From assembly GCA_022749755.1 (NCBI GenBank), contig CM040440.1, forward strand, positions 10,341,269 through 10,405,268: 64,000 nt of DNA, written 5' to 3'. The notes below the pieces were generated by a model, which did no database searches, was not told the origin of the DNA, and saw only the letters and a list, made by a program, of their open reading frames with translations. This DNA is from Azadirachta indica. Lineage: Eukaryota; Streptophyta; Magnoliopsida; Sapindales; Meliaceae. Positions within the stretch are counted from its first letter, which is position 1, and the number at the start of each line of letters is the position of its first letter. Positions 50,360 to 63,280 of the stretch are shown here, piece by piece. A program made the translations under genes and the position numbers.

Positions 50360-53300
50360 ATGGACCCGAGAGAACCGCCTCCCCAACCAAACATGTTTAT
50401 GGGTCCCACCTCCTACCCCACCAATCCCATGATCCAACAGTCTCCGTCCGTTGCCGCGGCCGCCGCTAGATTTTCCTTTAGCCATCTGGCGCCTCCGCCA
50501 TCGCAACCAGAATCGCAGTCCAAGCATCTCGAGTCTTTTAATTCTGGTGGGTTTGATGGATCGGCTTCGTCCAGGTCGGGTGGTGGCTTCAGCATTGATC
50601 CGTCCAAGAAGAAGCGGGGAAGGCCGAGAAAGTACACTCCAGATGGGAACATTGCTCTGAGACTGGCGACTTCTCAGTCGCCTGGTTCTCTAGCGGATTC
50701 TGGTGGTGGCGGTGGTGGAGGTGGTGGTAGTGGTAGCGGAGTCGCTGGTTCGGGTTCCCAGCCTGCTGCCAAGCGCAGTCGGGGTCGGCCTCCGGGTTCG
50801 GGGAAAAAGCAACTCGATGCATTGGGTAATTATTTATTTTAAATTTGATAGTTATAGTTTGTAGATTCTGTTAAACTGATTGATTTGTTTTGGGAATAGG
50901 GGGACTCGGAGGTGTTGGATTTACTCCGCATGTGATCACTGTTAAAGCTGGAGAGGTATGTTAATACTTTAAAATGTTTATGAATGAGCTGTATAATTTG
51001 TTTTTTATAACTTTCTGTTTGTCCCAAGTTTTTATCGGAGCATGTCGAGAGAATTCCCGCCAACATTTGTAAAATACTAAATAACAATTATAATGGAAGG
51101 GTGGGGTGTAATTAACAATGGAAATATGGTTTTATGATTTTATGGAAGGTCAAGATATGATTTTTTTTAAGATACAATTATTTGTGAATCATTAGTAAAG
51201 CAGTGATTTTTTTGGTGTGGGATGTCAAACTCTACAGTTTTCTCATTGTATTCATTATGTGAAAAGTATTTTTAGTTGCATGATTTGTTGTTCCATTAAG
51301 ATAAAGGATGGGGATTAGTGTTCAATATTTTCTTTTTGCTATTTTATTGGGAAATTGCTCCTTTTACTGGTGCAATTTCCCAATTTTTATAATTTACAAC
51401 GGTTGACTTCTCAAGTCTTTGAGCACTAATTTTTTTTTCATGCACAATGTTGATGCCTTAACAGGTTGTCATTATACGCAACAATTAGTATACATCTAAT
51501 GGATTAGAGGACGTTGAAATGGTCTTGGCAAAATATGGTGATCTATAGAAACTGGTAAAGTGTGGGAGATAGGGACAAAAATTTATGAACTTGGCAAATG
51601 ACAAGCGATTCGGTTTCTGAAAACAATTAGTCCAATTATAGCTTCTGCCTCTCAAACCTCCTTAGGAAAGAAAAAGAAAAGAGCATGCGCATTATGGGTT
51701 TGGGAAGAAGGGTACTTATAGAATCTGCAGAAAGGTTATATGTTATATTTGCAATATACATGAATTATGGTGTCAATATGAAGAATAGATGTGATTTATC
51801 ATGCAAACAGTTGTTGATACATTGCCAAAGGTATTCATCAGTTGAAATAGTTCTACCAGTCAACCAATAAATACTCTTAAGTTTACATGACAGCTTGTTT
51901 CATGATGTAAGCTGTCATGTATAGTGTTAATAACTTCTTAGTTGGGTGGTTCATCTTATTATATGTTAGTTTTTGTATATAGGTTAATGATTTTTTGGTT
52001 GATCGGTTCATCTTGCCATATTAACTTTTGTCTACATATACAAATTTTGTGCTAATCATAGGCTACATTGCTGGTTGTATCTGAAATTCCGAGAGTTATC
52101 CTATATGTTAACACAATATAGAGTGGGGTTAAGAGTCTTATTTCAACTTGTTGGCTGATTTTTCTTGTCTTATAATTGTATCACTTGACAGTATGTGGCT
52201 AGTCTCTAAGCACTCCTTAGACTTGTCATTTTTTCAGTTTTACTTGATACAAATAAAAGATAGCAGGAATGAAAAATATTAATTTGAAGTGTCATTATTT
52301 TGCTGCTGCTAAAGTTACTAGATTTTGTCTCTTCATTTCTTATAATATACTTTTTATTATTATTTTTTTAAATATAACATTTGGTTATTGTCCCAATTTG
52401 AATTGTATGTGCAAAATTTCTTCTGTTTTAATCAACACTTCTACTTTTCTCTAGTGGATTCTGTCTTTTCAAGATATATTTTATATACATTGACTCTGAC
52501 TGTTTTATTATCTTATCATTTAATTTGTTTAATTTATTGGCTTATCTTCACTCTTTTGTTAAGTTTATGTCACATTAGTTTGTATACTTAATTTCTAAGT
52601 GTTCTATATTTTCATGTGACAATTATTGAAAGAATTTCCAAAATGTTATTTTACTGATGGTTTAAGAACTTATGACCTTTGTCATTATTTGTTTATTTTA
52701 TTGAATTTTCTTTTGGGAAATGGGTATTTTACTAATTTTGGACAAACCTAAGTAAATGGTATAAATATGAAATATTGGTGATTTACGTATAATATGACTT
52801 ATGATCTAAAACTCAGTGTTGTGCCATTTATTCTGTTATTTTCATCTTGTCATTAGCATTATTTGAATTGTCAAGAGTTTATATCGCGTACAAGTTTCTT
52901 ATGTTTGGCCATTGGTCTTCTAAATCGTCAAGTCTTAGTGCACAGAAAATGCACTCCATTCAACATGAAAAATATTTCTTCTCACATATTTGATGGAAGG
53001 CAAAAAAAGCATATAAATTGTTCGACAGTCTAGCATGCATATTCAGTGGTCAGCTGACAAGGGTTTTGACAAGGCATCAATGTTGATGCATTGGAAATTA
53101 TTTTGAATATTTGGTGGTTAGAATGAAAAAGCACTTTCATTTAGTGTTGTTAGTCCACCTGATTGCATGGTGTAGGTATGCCAGGAAGAAAGCAGTATTG
53201 TTACTGGTAGAAGAGTGGAGAAATTCTGCAGTTGTTTCAAACAAGTTTGCTGATATACAAATAATGCTTTATATGTCAAAAAATAGAAGATAGTTAATAA

Positions 53301-56300
53301 AGTGGTACGCTAGGACTTAGATGTTGGGCTTGCTTCAGCTGATATGGATTCTTTAGTATCATAGGAATAAAGTTATCACATAGTTAGAGTTTATAGAAGT
53401 GGGGTTGAAAATAGCTTTATTTTGATTTATTTATAATGCTTTATATGTCAAAAAATAGAAGATAGTTAATAAAGTGGTACACTAGGACTTAGACATTGGG
53501 CTTGCTTCAGCTGATATGGATTCTTTAGTATCATAAGAGTAAAGTTATCACATAATTAGAGTTTATAGAAGTGGGATTGAAAATAACTTTATTTTGATTT
53601 ATTTTATTTATTTATTTTTACTTATTTTCTTATGCTGTAGAATTATATGAGTACTGATCCTTTGGTTATCCATTTGAGGTTTCAAAAACTTTATGATTGT
53701 TTCTACTGGTCAGACAGTAAGTGTGTAAAGAGTTCTGTTGTCACTTTCCATTAGGATTCTATTTTCTCATAATATATTGCCTTCTGAATGGTGGATCCCT
53801 TTGGATTACAGGACATAGCATCGAAAATTGTGGCCTTTTCACAACAAGGGCCTCGAACAGTTTGTATTCTCTCTGCAAGTGGTGCAATCTGCAATGTTAC
53901 CCTTCGCCAACCAGCTATGTCTGGTGGTACTGTGACATATGAGGTATTTCTGATATTCTTATATGATTCATTTGTTGAAGAATGCCATAATTTGCTTGAA
54001 TGGATTTCTATGACTTAACTAGGATAAGGTGGCTTCAAAATTTTGAGGCTGTGGGATGACGATCTCGAGAGGAAAAACACAGACAATAAAACTTTCTCTA
54101 AAACCAAGTTTCTGATTAATTTTTACAAAACAGGGTAGAGGAAAACACAGTCCTAGTAAACTGCCTGCATAAAATGAAAGAACAAATTTAAAATAGTTGT
54201 CAGTGCAGATGCTGATCTTCATTGATCGTGAAAAATGGACCATATGAAATACGGATGTAAATGAACATACCAAAACCTTTCATGGATACTACACTGCTTG
54301 ACATGTCTTGATGCATCTGATCTCTATTGTGTTGTGAGTTCTAATATTGTCAAGTCTTGAACATATAAAAGTATTTTGTCCTTGTCAGATTCGAATAAGG
54401 GATTATGATTAATGGGTTGCAAATCAAATATTGCATTGCTGCTTGATTGCTTATCTTTTTCATTATGTGAAATGTATGATTTTCTTGCCGTGATTTGCAT
54501 GTGCACTTTCATCCTTTTAGTCCTAGAATATAGTAGGAGATATGGTGTATATATATAATTAAAATTGAGCTTTTTGTCTGATTAGAGAATGTTGTGATAA
54601 TCCTTCTGATGCATGGCTTTAAGGTTAGAGGTGCAATACCTTTTTGTTCTTTAGGGTGGCGGGTAGGAGGGATGAGCTTGTGATTGGGTTTTGGTCAGGA
54701 AGAGATTAAATGATGGCTTGAACAAGATTCCCTAACATTTCGATAATGAATAATGAATAGTAAATTAAGCATACTATATCAGTCAAGGAATTATTTTAAA
54801 TATATGAATAGTGAATAAATTTTTTGCCTTGTTTCACTGAGGTTTTATTTAAAGAAAAGGGCAGTATTTTGATAGCATTTATCAGTAGTTCTATACGTTA
54901 CATGTGTTGATGATATTCACAATAACTGAGATGTTGGCTTTTGTTAAAATGATTATGTAATTGTTCATTTAAATGCTACTGTTCTAAAGTAAGTGCCTTC
55001 CGTTGATGAGTGGGAAGGTGATGCTAATTTAGTAATTGTTTTAAAAGGTGAAATAATCTGGTAGTCCAATTATTTGGTTGTCTATGCAGTTTTATATTGT
55101 AGTATGTTTGACTTGTCATTTTTTCTTGGTCTTATAGATGAATGGGAGTTGAGATTTATGGAACAAAGTGTTGGACAACTAAGATAACATGTTAGTTTTA
55201 TATATGAGATTGTGTTTTCTGGGGGAATGTCTAGGTGAACTAGTTATTATGATTCCAGTGGCTGTTGATTAGAAACTAGTTAATGAAGACACATGCCGAA
55301 AATTGAATGGAAATGGGTTGGCGATGTTTGTCTTGGTTTCAGTCGTTAAAATCAAGAAGGCAGTTATGCTTGGCACTTGTTCCTGCCAATAATATAAGGC
55401 TTTTCCCCTGGTACTCATCATGTTCTCTCCATTCGGTAAATGGACATAGGCCTTCCATGCATTAGTTGACTCTGTGTCACTTAATTTAATGTGCCTTTTC
55501 ATTTTAATACCATAATTACCATTCCTTTACACAGTGATGATGTATAAAATACTGTTATTAGCATCTTTTGTAGGCAAAACAATCCTGTGTAATGCCAGTG
55601 TTTCCCTTTTTGGACCTATTATCAACGAATGTAAATGTTTTGTGATAGTCTTAATGAAGGTAGTGGTAACTTGGGATCATGTTTAAAATTCATTTTCAAT
55701 GCATCTGTCTTTTATAGTCAGAACCACATGGCAGCTATGCCCTAGAAGAGGTGAACTTTTCAATATTCTGTTGGAGCAGTGCATAATGGAATTGTTGTTG
55801 TTGTGAACAGAGGATTTATGGGTCTCGCAGGAGATATGTGACAGGTGGTGCTATTGCAAAAGCTGGAGTATCACATGACAGGAAACACTGAAAAAATTTC
55901 CAAGTAAATATAGACATACTACTGGGATGATAGGATTCCTTATATTACCTGTGACTGAGCGGATCAAGTAGGATATTGTTTCATTTGATGCTGGATGATA
56001 GTGATGAATGCAAGCTCATGTCACTTTTGGGCTTGTTCACTGTCGGTATGTAACAAAAAGGTTAAGGTGTAGGCAGTTAAGAGGTTCATGGTTTGGATTA
56101 TAAGCAAGTACCATAGCATTTGCCTACTCTATAGCTGCCTATCTTGTAAGCTTTGGTGATTGTATTGTTTATATTATTTTTGGGTCTGCTTCTAAAAATT
56201 TGAGTAGGATGTTCATGTACTGAGATCTCTCTCTCTCTCTATTCTTTTCTTCATAGTAAGTCACTTACCACCATTAGGGTCCTCATTCCCCATTTTTGTT

Positions 56301-57081
56301 TCAGCAATATAAGAAATCCGTTGGCACCTGATGACTTTATTCATTCTTGTTTGTTCAGGCATACAATGCCAAATTTTATATTATAGTGTGACATATCTAT
56401 CGGATCATTGTGAAGTCATATATTGGTGATTTCGATTTCTTTTCTGGTTATGTATAACTTACCTCTCTCATAGTGACCATTTTCCTTTGCAGGGTCGATT
56501 TGAAATTATTTCCCTCTCTGGTTCCTTCTTGATTTCTGATAATAATGGTAACCGCAGCAGAAGTGGTGGGTTGAGTGTGTCCCTTGCTGGGTCAGATGGC
56601 AGAGTTTTGGGCGGTGGAGTTGCAGGAATGCTCATGGCAGCATCACCAGTGCAGGTATGGGTCTCTACAACTGTGTTTCCACTTATGAAAACTTTTTAAT
56701 AGTAACCAAAATGTAATCTTCTTGTGGGTTTCTGACACATGATGACTTAAAGACGAACATGGAATTTCTGTAACTTTGAGATGTATTTTATCTTCCTGCC
56801 AGATAATAGTGGGCAGTTTTATTGCGGATGGGAAAAAATCAAACTCAAATATCTTGAAATCTGGCCCGTCTTCAGCCCCGACACCCCATATGTTGAACTT
56901 TGGGGCACCAATGACGACATCTAGTCCTCCCTCCCAAGGAGCCTCAAGTGAGTCTTCCGATGACCATGGTAGTAGCCCTCTTAACAGAGTCCCTGGACTA
57001 TACAATAATGCTGCCGCTGCCGCTCAACCAATTCATAATATGCATATGTACCAACTATGGGCTGGACAAACTTCGCAATGA
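50360..57081 (+). CDS. AHL: AT-hook motif nuclear-localized (AHL) protein, type II
   Basis: Five exons, 50360-50825, 50900-50955, 53812-53943, 56493-56654 and 56803-57081, all GT-AG, join in phase to 364 residues. Two AT-hooks are visible: KKKRGRPRKY (RGRP at 86-89) and KRSRGRPPGSGKK (RGRP at 141-144), separated by a glycine-rich run (115-123). The PPC domain runs from about residue 162 to 280, with FTPHVITVKAGED, SFSQQ-type FSQQGPRTVCILSA, VTLRQP, GRFEIISLSGSF at 219 and SPVQIIVGSF. AHL proteins bind the minor groove of AT-rich DNA in the nucleus and assemble through the PPC domain to modulate growth and flowering genes. Two AT-hooks plus PPC place it in type II. The C-terminus is Ser/Pro-rich. 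The start is the first in-frame ATG. The paralogue number cannot be assigned safely. Confidence 0.95.
53261..53604. repeat. 172-bp tandem duplication in AHL intron 2
   Basis: Units 53261-53432 and 53433-53604 both start ataatgctttatatgtcaaa and contain gggcttgcttcagctgatat. They differ at only a few positions, mostly G/A or C/T changes, so the duplication is fairly recent. Confidence 0.92.
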
Positions 57082-57552
57082 GGATGATGATGCTTCTTCT
57101 CCAATTAACCAAATAGCGGCTTTGAGGTATTGACATGGTGATGGTCCTTGCATAGAGAGGAGATAGAGGTCAAATTCCAAATGCTAACATGGTTTACTGA
57201 ATACAAATGGTAGATGATCTTTTTCCTTTTTTTCTCTTTTCTAGATGGGTTATTTATTATTCTGTTTATTCAATAGTTTTGAAGCGTTTGTCTTCGTCAT
57301 CTGGTTGAACATTACATGGCTATTGCTGATAGCTGAGGGGGATGGAATGTCATTAGATCAAATTTTCTTTCTTATTAGCATATTGAGCTTTTTATTTATT
57401 TATTTTTTTTTGATGTTATATATTCTTTTACTAATTCCAGCTTCTCCATGTACTATGACTCAAGCTGACACGACTAACAAGATAACCTTTAGGGTTTGGC
57501 TGAGAATGATATAATTTATACATGTAACCAACAAAAGAAGATGTAAACATTG

Positions 57553-57558
57553 AATAAA
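57553..57558 (+). promoter_or_regulatory. Possible AHL poly(A) signal
   Basis: AATAAA lies about 470 bp after the AHL stop, at the end of a transcribed-looking region. Confidence 0.35.
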
Positions 57559-57599
57559 TCCTAACTCCTATTGAAGCTGATGTTCTTAACTGTTTTGTT

Positions 57600-59640
57600 G
57601 ATCAGCCAAGATGATACAAGCACTTCATAAAACTACACAGAAGAAGCAATCACTCAAATTGGTTGAGTGTTTACTGCGCTATCAAGCCAGAAAAGAAGCT
57701 CCTTAATCAGCCTATTGAACGTCTAAAATAGAGGCCCTTACCCGATTTAACAATCTGGTACAACTGGGAAATTCAAGACGGGGGCTGTTAATTTAAGTTA
57801 ATTTAAAATATATTACGTTTTTACTACGACAGACAGGTTGATAGGATACAAAATACGTACATACTAACCTAAATTATCACCCCTACCTATGACTTGTTCT
57901 ATCTTTTTTCTACTTGATTGTTCAAAACCGTATATTTTAATTAATTGACCATAACATAGATATCAAATTTTGGTATGTAATATTTTGTGTGTATATATAA
58001 TATAAATAAGGATTATACCGGTTACTCCCATACCCCTACCCTCTACCGTCAAAAAATTTTGTAGCAAAATAATTGTGTATTTATAGAGGTTTTGCTGCTT
58101 CAACTTTAATATTCAAAAATTTAAAATTTAATCATTAAGCCAAATCAATCATTTATAATATAATGTACACCATGTCATTTATAAATTTATTCATTAATCA
58201 TCTATTAGATGGGTGATTAAATAAAAATTAGTTCTAAAAAAAACTTAAAATCATAATGAAAATAAGATTATCTAATAAAAATAAATTCAAATAAAAAATT
58301 AAAAAAAATATTTAAATTTTTTGTGAAAGTTCATTATGCAAATCATCTATTATAATTTTTCACATTAATTTAAAAATTAAAATCTATAAACAATTACACT
58401 AACAATAAGAAAATGAAGTCATTATGTAATAAATTTATTTCTTTTTAGTTTTTTAAAATTTTCTATGATGAAATCAAATGAAGAAAATAGAAAAATAAAT
58501 TCTAAACTCTATGTAAAAGTCGATTACGGACGTTATTTTTTGTAATTTTTTATTATCTGAAAATATTTTAATTCATAATATTGTGAAAAATAAAAGTTAA
58601 GAGCAATTACACTGTCAATAATTTTTTTTTTTTGTACATATGTGTTATTGCAGGCAGATGCGCCTCAGAAAATTACTATCTTTTTATTTTTACAGAAAGA
58701 AAGATTATAGGGGAGGAAGAAGACAAATGAGTTTCATTAGGCAACCAACTATTATAATTAAAAATATTAGATCTTAATTATATCGTATTAAAATTTGAAC
58801 AAGCAAAGCTACAAAAAATTCCCTCACCAACTAAAATTTTCCCACCACGTTTGCCTTTTTGAAATAAAGATTTGAGAAAATTTGGTACGAAACAATGTTG
58901 ATTTTGATGAAGCAGTGTCATTTTTCAGTGAATTAATTTGTATAAATTTATTCAAATTTTAAATGGAAAAATGGCAAATGCTAGGAAAAATAAACTCTGC
59001 TTGTAGGTGTCCTGAAAAAAAATTCATGATAGTGAAATAAATTTTAATTTCGAAAAATTAAACTTAATCTAATTTTAATAATTGGCCAATAGAAAGAACG
59101 AAAAGCACAATTTGTTTGTATTCTCGAAAAAAAAAAAGGTTGAAGGTCAGGAAGAAGAGACTCAGGGCAATGCAAACCCAGCCACGATTCTTAGAGATGT
59201 TGCATTTAATGCTGGGAGAATGTCTCATAACCCCCTTCTTTTAGGTCTAATAGTCTTTTAACCCTTATACTTTGATAAATATTTCATAGTTCCCCTGACA
59301 TTACTGCTATTAAAAGAAAAAAAACTGTTAGTTTTTTTAGTTCAATTACTAAATTATCCTGTTTATTATGTAGACTTTGGTGTTAGTTTACTATGTATTG
59401 ACTTATTAAGAAAACATTTAAATAAAAAATAAATTATATTTTTAGATAAATTAAAAATAAGTTAATACTTATTTATAAATTATTTAAATTTTGTATTATT
59501 ATCCTTTAGATAAACTTTAATTAATTTGTATACATATTTAAATTTATAAATATTTAGATAATAAATTGATTTAACATTTTTCTGTTATATTTTTATATGA
59601 ACATTAGTCAATTTTTTAAATATTTTAAATTTATAAATAT
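57600..59640. other. AT-rich spacer, nothing recognised
   Basis: No coding sequence or RNA gene is seen. A segment at 59215-59310 (cataacccccttcttttagg) has the wording of the ends of inverted-repeat elements such as the one beginning at 59644, so it may be part of a related decayed copy. Confidence 0.4.
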
Positions 59641-59643
59641 TCT

Positions 59644-60336
59644 TGGGTAAAATCCCTTTTAGTCTTTAAAGTTTGATTGTATACCCTCATGAGTCATAGT
59701 ACTTTTAAAAATACTTTTAAAAGTGTTAATTAATTTATATAAAGTACCCATTATGCCCCTATATATAATATTTGTTAAAAATAACTAATAAATCTCTAAA
59801 ATTTGATAAAATGCAATATATTTATATAAAATATATTAATAAATAAATAGCAATATTGTTTTAATAATATATTAACAAAATACTTTTATTGTAACTTATT
59901 GTAAGAAATTAAATAATAACAAATTACCTATTTGTAATTACTAAAAATTAAATACAAATAAAACATAAATAAGTATTAGTTTATTAATAAAATATAGATT
60001 TATAAATCTATTTTTTTTACAACATATGTATAATAAATATTTATGATTATATTGTAATTTAAATAAAATATATATTTTAAATATAAATAAAATAATAAAA
60101 TTAAAATATCAATAAAATAAAAAATTATAATATATTAATAATTGTTATATTAATTATGTTTTATTTATTAATATATGTTACATAAATATATTGTAGTTTA
60201 TCAAATTTTAGAGATTTATTAGTTATTTATAACAAATATTATGTATAAGGGTATAATAGGTATTTTATATAAAATTAAAAATAGGACTTATGAGGGTTTA
60301 TAGCCAAACTTCAGGGATTAAAAAGGCTGTTACCCA
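59644..60336. mobile_element. 693-bp long inverted-repeat element
   Basis: It begins TGGGTAAAATCCC and ends TTACCCA. The arms match for roughly 200 bp, for example taataaatctctaaaatttg at about 59785 and its complement at about 60200. The centre is AT-rich and non-coding. It is a MITE or foldback-like element; flanks show no convincing duplication. Confidence 0.7.
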
Positions 60337-61035
60337 ATATTTTATTAGTCACGATTGATAGCAAGTAATTGCCTTTGCTCTCACTGTTAGTAACTGTTCG
60401 TCATGAATGATTTAAAAAGTATAATCATTTTAAAAATTATCGGCGGTCGCTTGCAACCAAAGCGATCAACTGCCAAGTGTTATTAATTCATTAGTTGTTT
60501 AATTTATAATAAAGTAAAATAAAACAAAATAAATTTAAATTAATTATTAATAAGATTTTAAAAACTGACACAATTAAAATACATTAATATCCTTAAAAAA
60601 ATAACTATTTTTTTTTTAAATAAAAGTAATGTCGCAAGGAGTCATAGAATATTTATTGAAGTTAATATGATAAAATTATTGTGTAAAATGTTAAAAAAAA
60701 AAAAAATCAGTTTGAGGAAACCTCTCAAAAAAAAGTCATGCATGTTTGTAATTTTAATTAATTATTTAATTGTAATGTTTAAATTTTATATAAATTCTTT
60801 TTGTTTAAATATATAATACAAATGTTAGAATCAATTTAGCAACTCCTTTAAAATTTCATTACTCAAGTAAACTTTTATTTTATTAAAGGTTGAAAAAATA
60901 TTTTATTGGGAGCTTGAAATAAACTTTATATCTAAGTCAACATAACTTGTACTGGCTCCAGCAGTACTTGTATCTCATATAATCTGATCACTTTTTGCTA
61001 ATGAGTGAGCCCCCTTCCCTTCGATTAGAAACGAA

Positions 61036-61255
61036 GATCAATTAGTTGCTTTCTTAATTTGGAATTTTCTTGTAATAACTTGTTTCGCTTTTGAGTCTTA
61101 ATTTTATGTGTTTTATATCTTCGTTGATGATTACTATATATGTTTGATATTTGCCCTAAGTTTGCTTAACTTTTCTACTATCTTTTATTTAGTTGTGGGT
61201 GCTAGCTATGTACTGATGGAAGAAAGTGTTGTGATCTCTACTTTAGGAATTTATT
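61036..61255 (+). repeat. Dispersed direct repeat, copy 1
   Basis: It starts gatcaattagttg and includes gtgctagctatgtactgatg. It matches 62979-63280 in the same orientation. Confidence 0.8.
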
Positions 61256-61550
61256 AATTCATTTTTGAAAATTCTTGTCTTGTCTAAGGAATGACAAGCT
61301 GATCAAACATTCAAATCTTATGTTATTATTATTAGGGAGGGTTAATAGATACTTACCTAGGATTAATTTTTCATCAATACACTCTTATTTTTAGGAATTA
61401 ATTTTTTTGATACGAATAAAATAAAAAAAAATAAAATAAATTAAAATAGAGAATATAAAATCTAATTTCTAATCGACAATCAATGGAATCTCCAATTCCT
61501 TACAGCCAATTGACTATTTTCTCGAAATTCAAATGTTTTATATAAAAAAA

Positions 61551-61825
61551 CTAAGGGTGGGCAAAAAAAGACTTGAACCAAAATCGAACCGAATTTATCG
61601 AGTTTTTCGTATTATTCAATTCGGTTCGATTCTAATACTAAAAGCCCGAACCAAACTAAAACAGTGAACAATAATTGTTTTTGATTGAACAATGAATAAA
61701 CAGTACTTTAAATTTCATATAAAAAATAAATGGCATCCTTTTTGAGTGAACAACGAATGAACAGTATATAACAGGTTTAGTTCGGTTTAAATTTTATTAC
61801 CATGCAGTTCAGCTCGGTCTAAGAA
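61551..61825. mobile_element. Fragment with a GGGTGGGCA-type transposon end
   Basis: The edge ctaagggtgggcaaaaaaag followed by repeated cggttcg words is a common start of plant hAT-type MITEs. The opposite end was not found, so this is a fragment. Confidence 0.35.
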
Positions 61826-62161
61826 TTCTATTTAACAAAATTTATCTTTTTAATTTTTTAGAAGATTTATCTTTTCTTTTTTTGCCATACATGCATTCTC
61901 TTGTAAAATTAGTGAAACAAATTAATATTCAATTAACGTTTTATAATTTCACACACATACATATACACACACAGACACATATACACTAGTGTTTTCTATT
62001 TAACAAAATTTATCTTTTTAATTTATAGAGTTTTTATAAGAATTAAATTTTATTTTTGATGCATACATTTATTCTCTCGTAAAATTAGTGAAACAAATTA
62101 ATGTTCAATTAACTTTTTATATTTTCATATATGTGTGTGTATATATATATATATGTATATG
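61826..62161. repeat. 168-bp tandem duplication
   Basis: Units begin at 61826 and 61994 with ttctatttaacaaaatttat and both contain aaaattagtgaaacaaatta. Each ends in a (CA/TA)-rich stretch, and the copies have diverged moderately. Confidence 0.85.
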
Positions 62162-62924
62162 TATATACACACATACATACACAGAGTATTTTTAGTATAA
62201 TTTGATTTATATTTAAGATTATCTACTTTGATAAATTAGTTTGATTGGTAAAACCACTTGATTTAATCTATAACTTACAAATTTAAACAAATATATTAGT
62301 TATTATTTAGAAAATTATGGGCCGAAGCAATATACGCAACTAGAGTAAAATTAAGAAAATAATGAAAATAAACGTTAAGAGATAAAACCATCCATCAAAA
62401 CATAGCAATAATTATGTGGCTTTGCCTACTATAATAAAATAAAGCAACAAAATAATTCAGACACAATTATCTTGCATGAAAAACACATAAACAAATTAAG
62501 ATAAACACGAGCAAGTATATGAGTGTTTTAACATAATAAAATAAGGATTATAACTCTTTTTCTCTCTAGATACAAGGAGAGAACAACTCTTTAAATAGAA
62601 TTATTTCACATTCTCTCTCCAATAGGAGAAACAACTCTCAAAGTGAAAAATATTACAAAAGAGAAACAACTTTTTCTTTTCTTAGATGAGCTCTCAAAAT
62701 GATGATTTTGGAATGCTTAGAATAGTGAGAGGGGTGAGATACTTATAGTGGTTTCCTCCTTCTCTTTCCACACAAACTCCATAAATTATTCTAATTATGT
62801 GGACCCTAATATTCAAATTTTATCCCCTCAAAAGTTCAAAAGCGAGCTTCACCTTTCGATGCACTTTTCGTATATTTTCGGTGCTCATATATGGTCTAAA
62901 TACTGTTCATATATATGTACTATT

Positions 62925-62948
62925 TATATATACAGTACTGTATATATA
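62925..62948. repeat. 24-bp perfect palindrome
   Basis: The sequence around TACAGTACTGTA reads the same on both strands for 24 bases, flanked by TA runs. It is probably a simple-repeat by-product. Confidence 0.6.
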
Positions 62949-62978
62949 TGCAGTGAACTCATTTTTCACATAAATAAG

Positions 62979-63280
62979 GATCAATTAGTTGATTTTTTAA
63001 TTTGGAATTTCCTTGTAATAACTTGTTTCACTTTTGTGTCTTAATTTTATGTGCTTCATACGTTCTTGCTTTTCCATCTAAATTTGGAATGTCCTTAAAA
63101 TAACTTGCTTGGAAGATAAATTAGTTGCTATCTTCAATTGCATTTGAAGACTTTGATGATCAGTAGATATGTTTGATATTTGTCCTAAGTTTGCTTCTTT
63201 TCTCGATCTCTTATTTAGTTGTAGGTGCTAGCTATGCACTGATAGAAGAAAGTGTTGTAATTTTTGTTTCAGAATTTATT
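62979..63280 (+). repeat. Dispersed direct repeat, copy 2
   Basis: It matches 61036-61255 but is longer, because its first part (aatttggaat, then taacttg) is partly repeated at about 63080-63130. Confidence 0.8.

Noticed and set aside
50413..50822. Minus-strand open frames across AHL exon 1
   Set aside because: Shadows of the GC-rich, repetitive first exon of AHL on the other strand.
55269..55502. 77-codon minus-strand open stretch in AHL intron 3
   Set aside because: No family resemblance and it lies within an intron of a clear gene.
62480..62860. Purine/pyrimidine-rich stretch that could be an LTR or element leader
   Set aside because: No second copy, primer site or coding remnant beside it.
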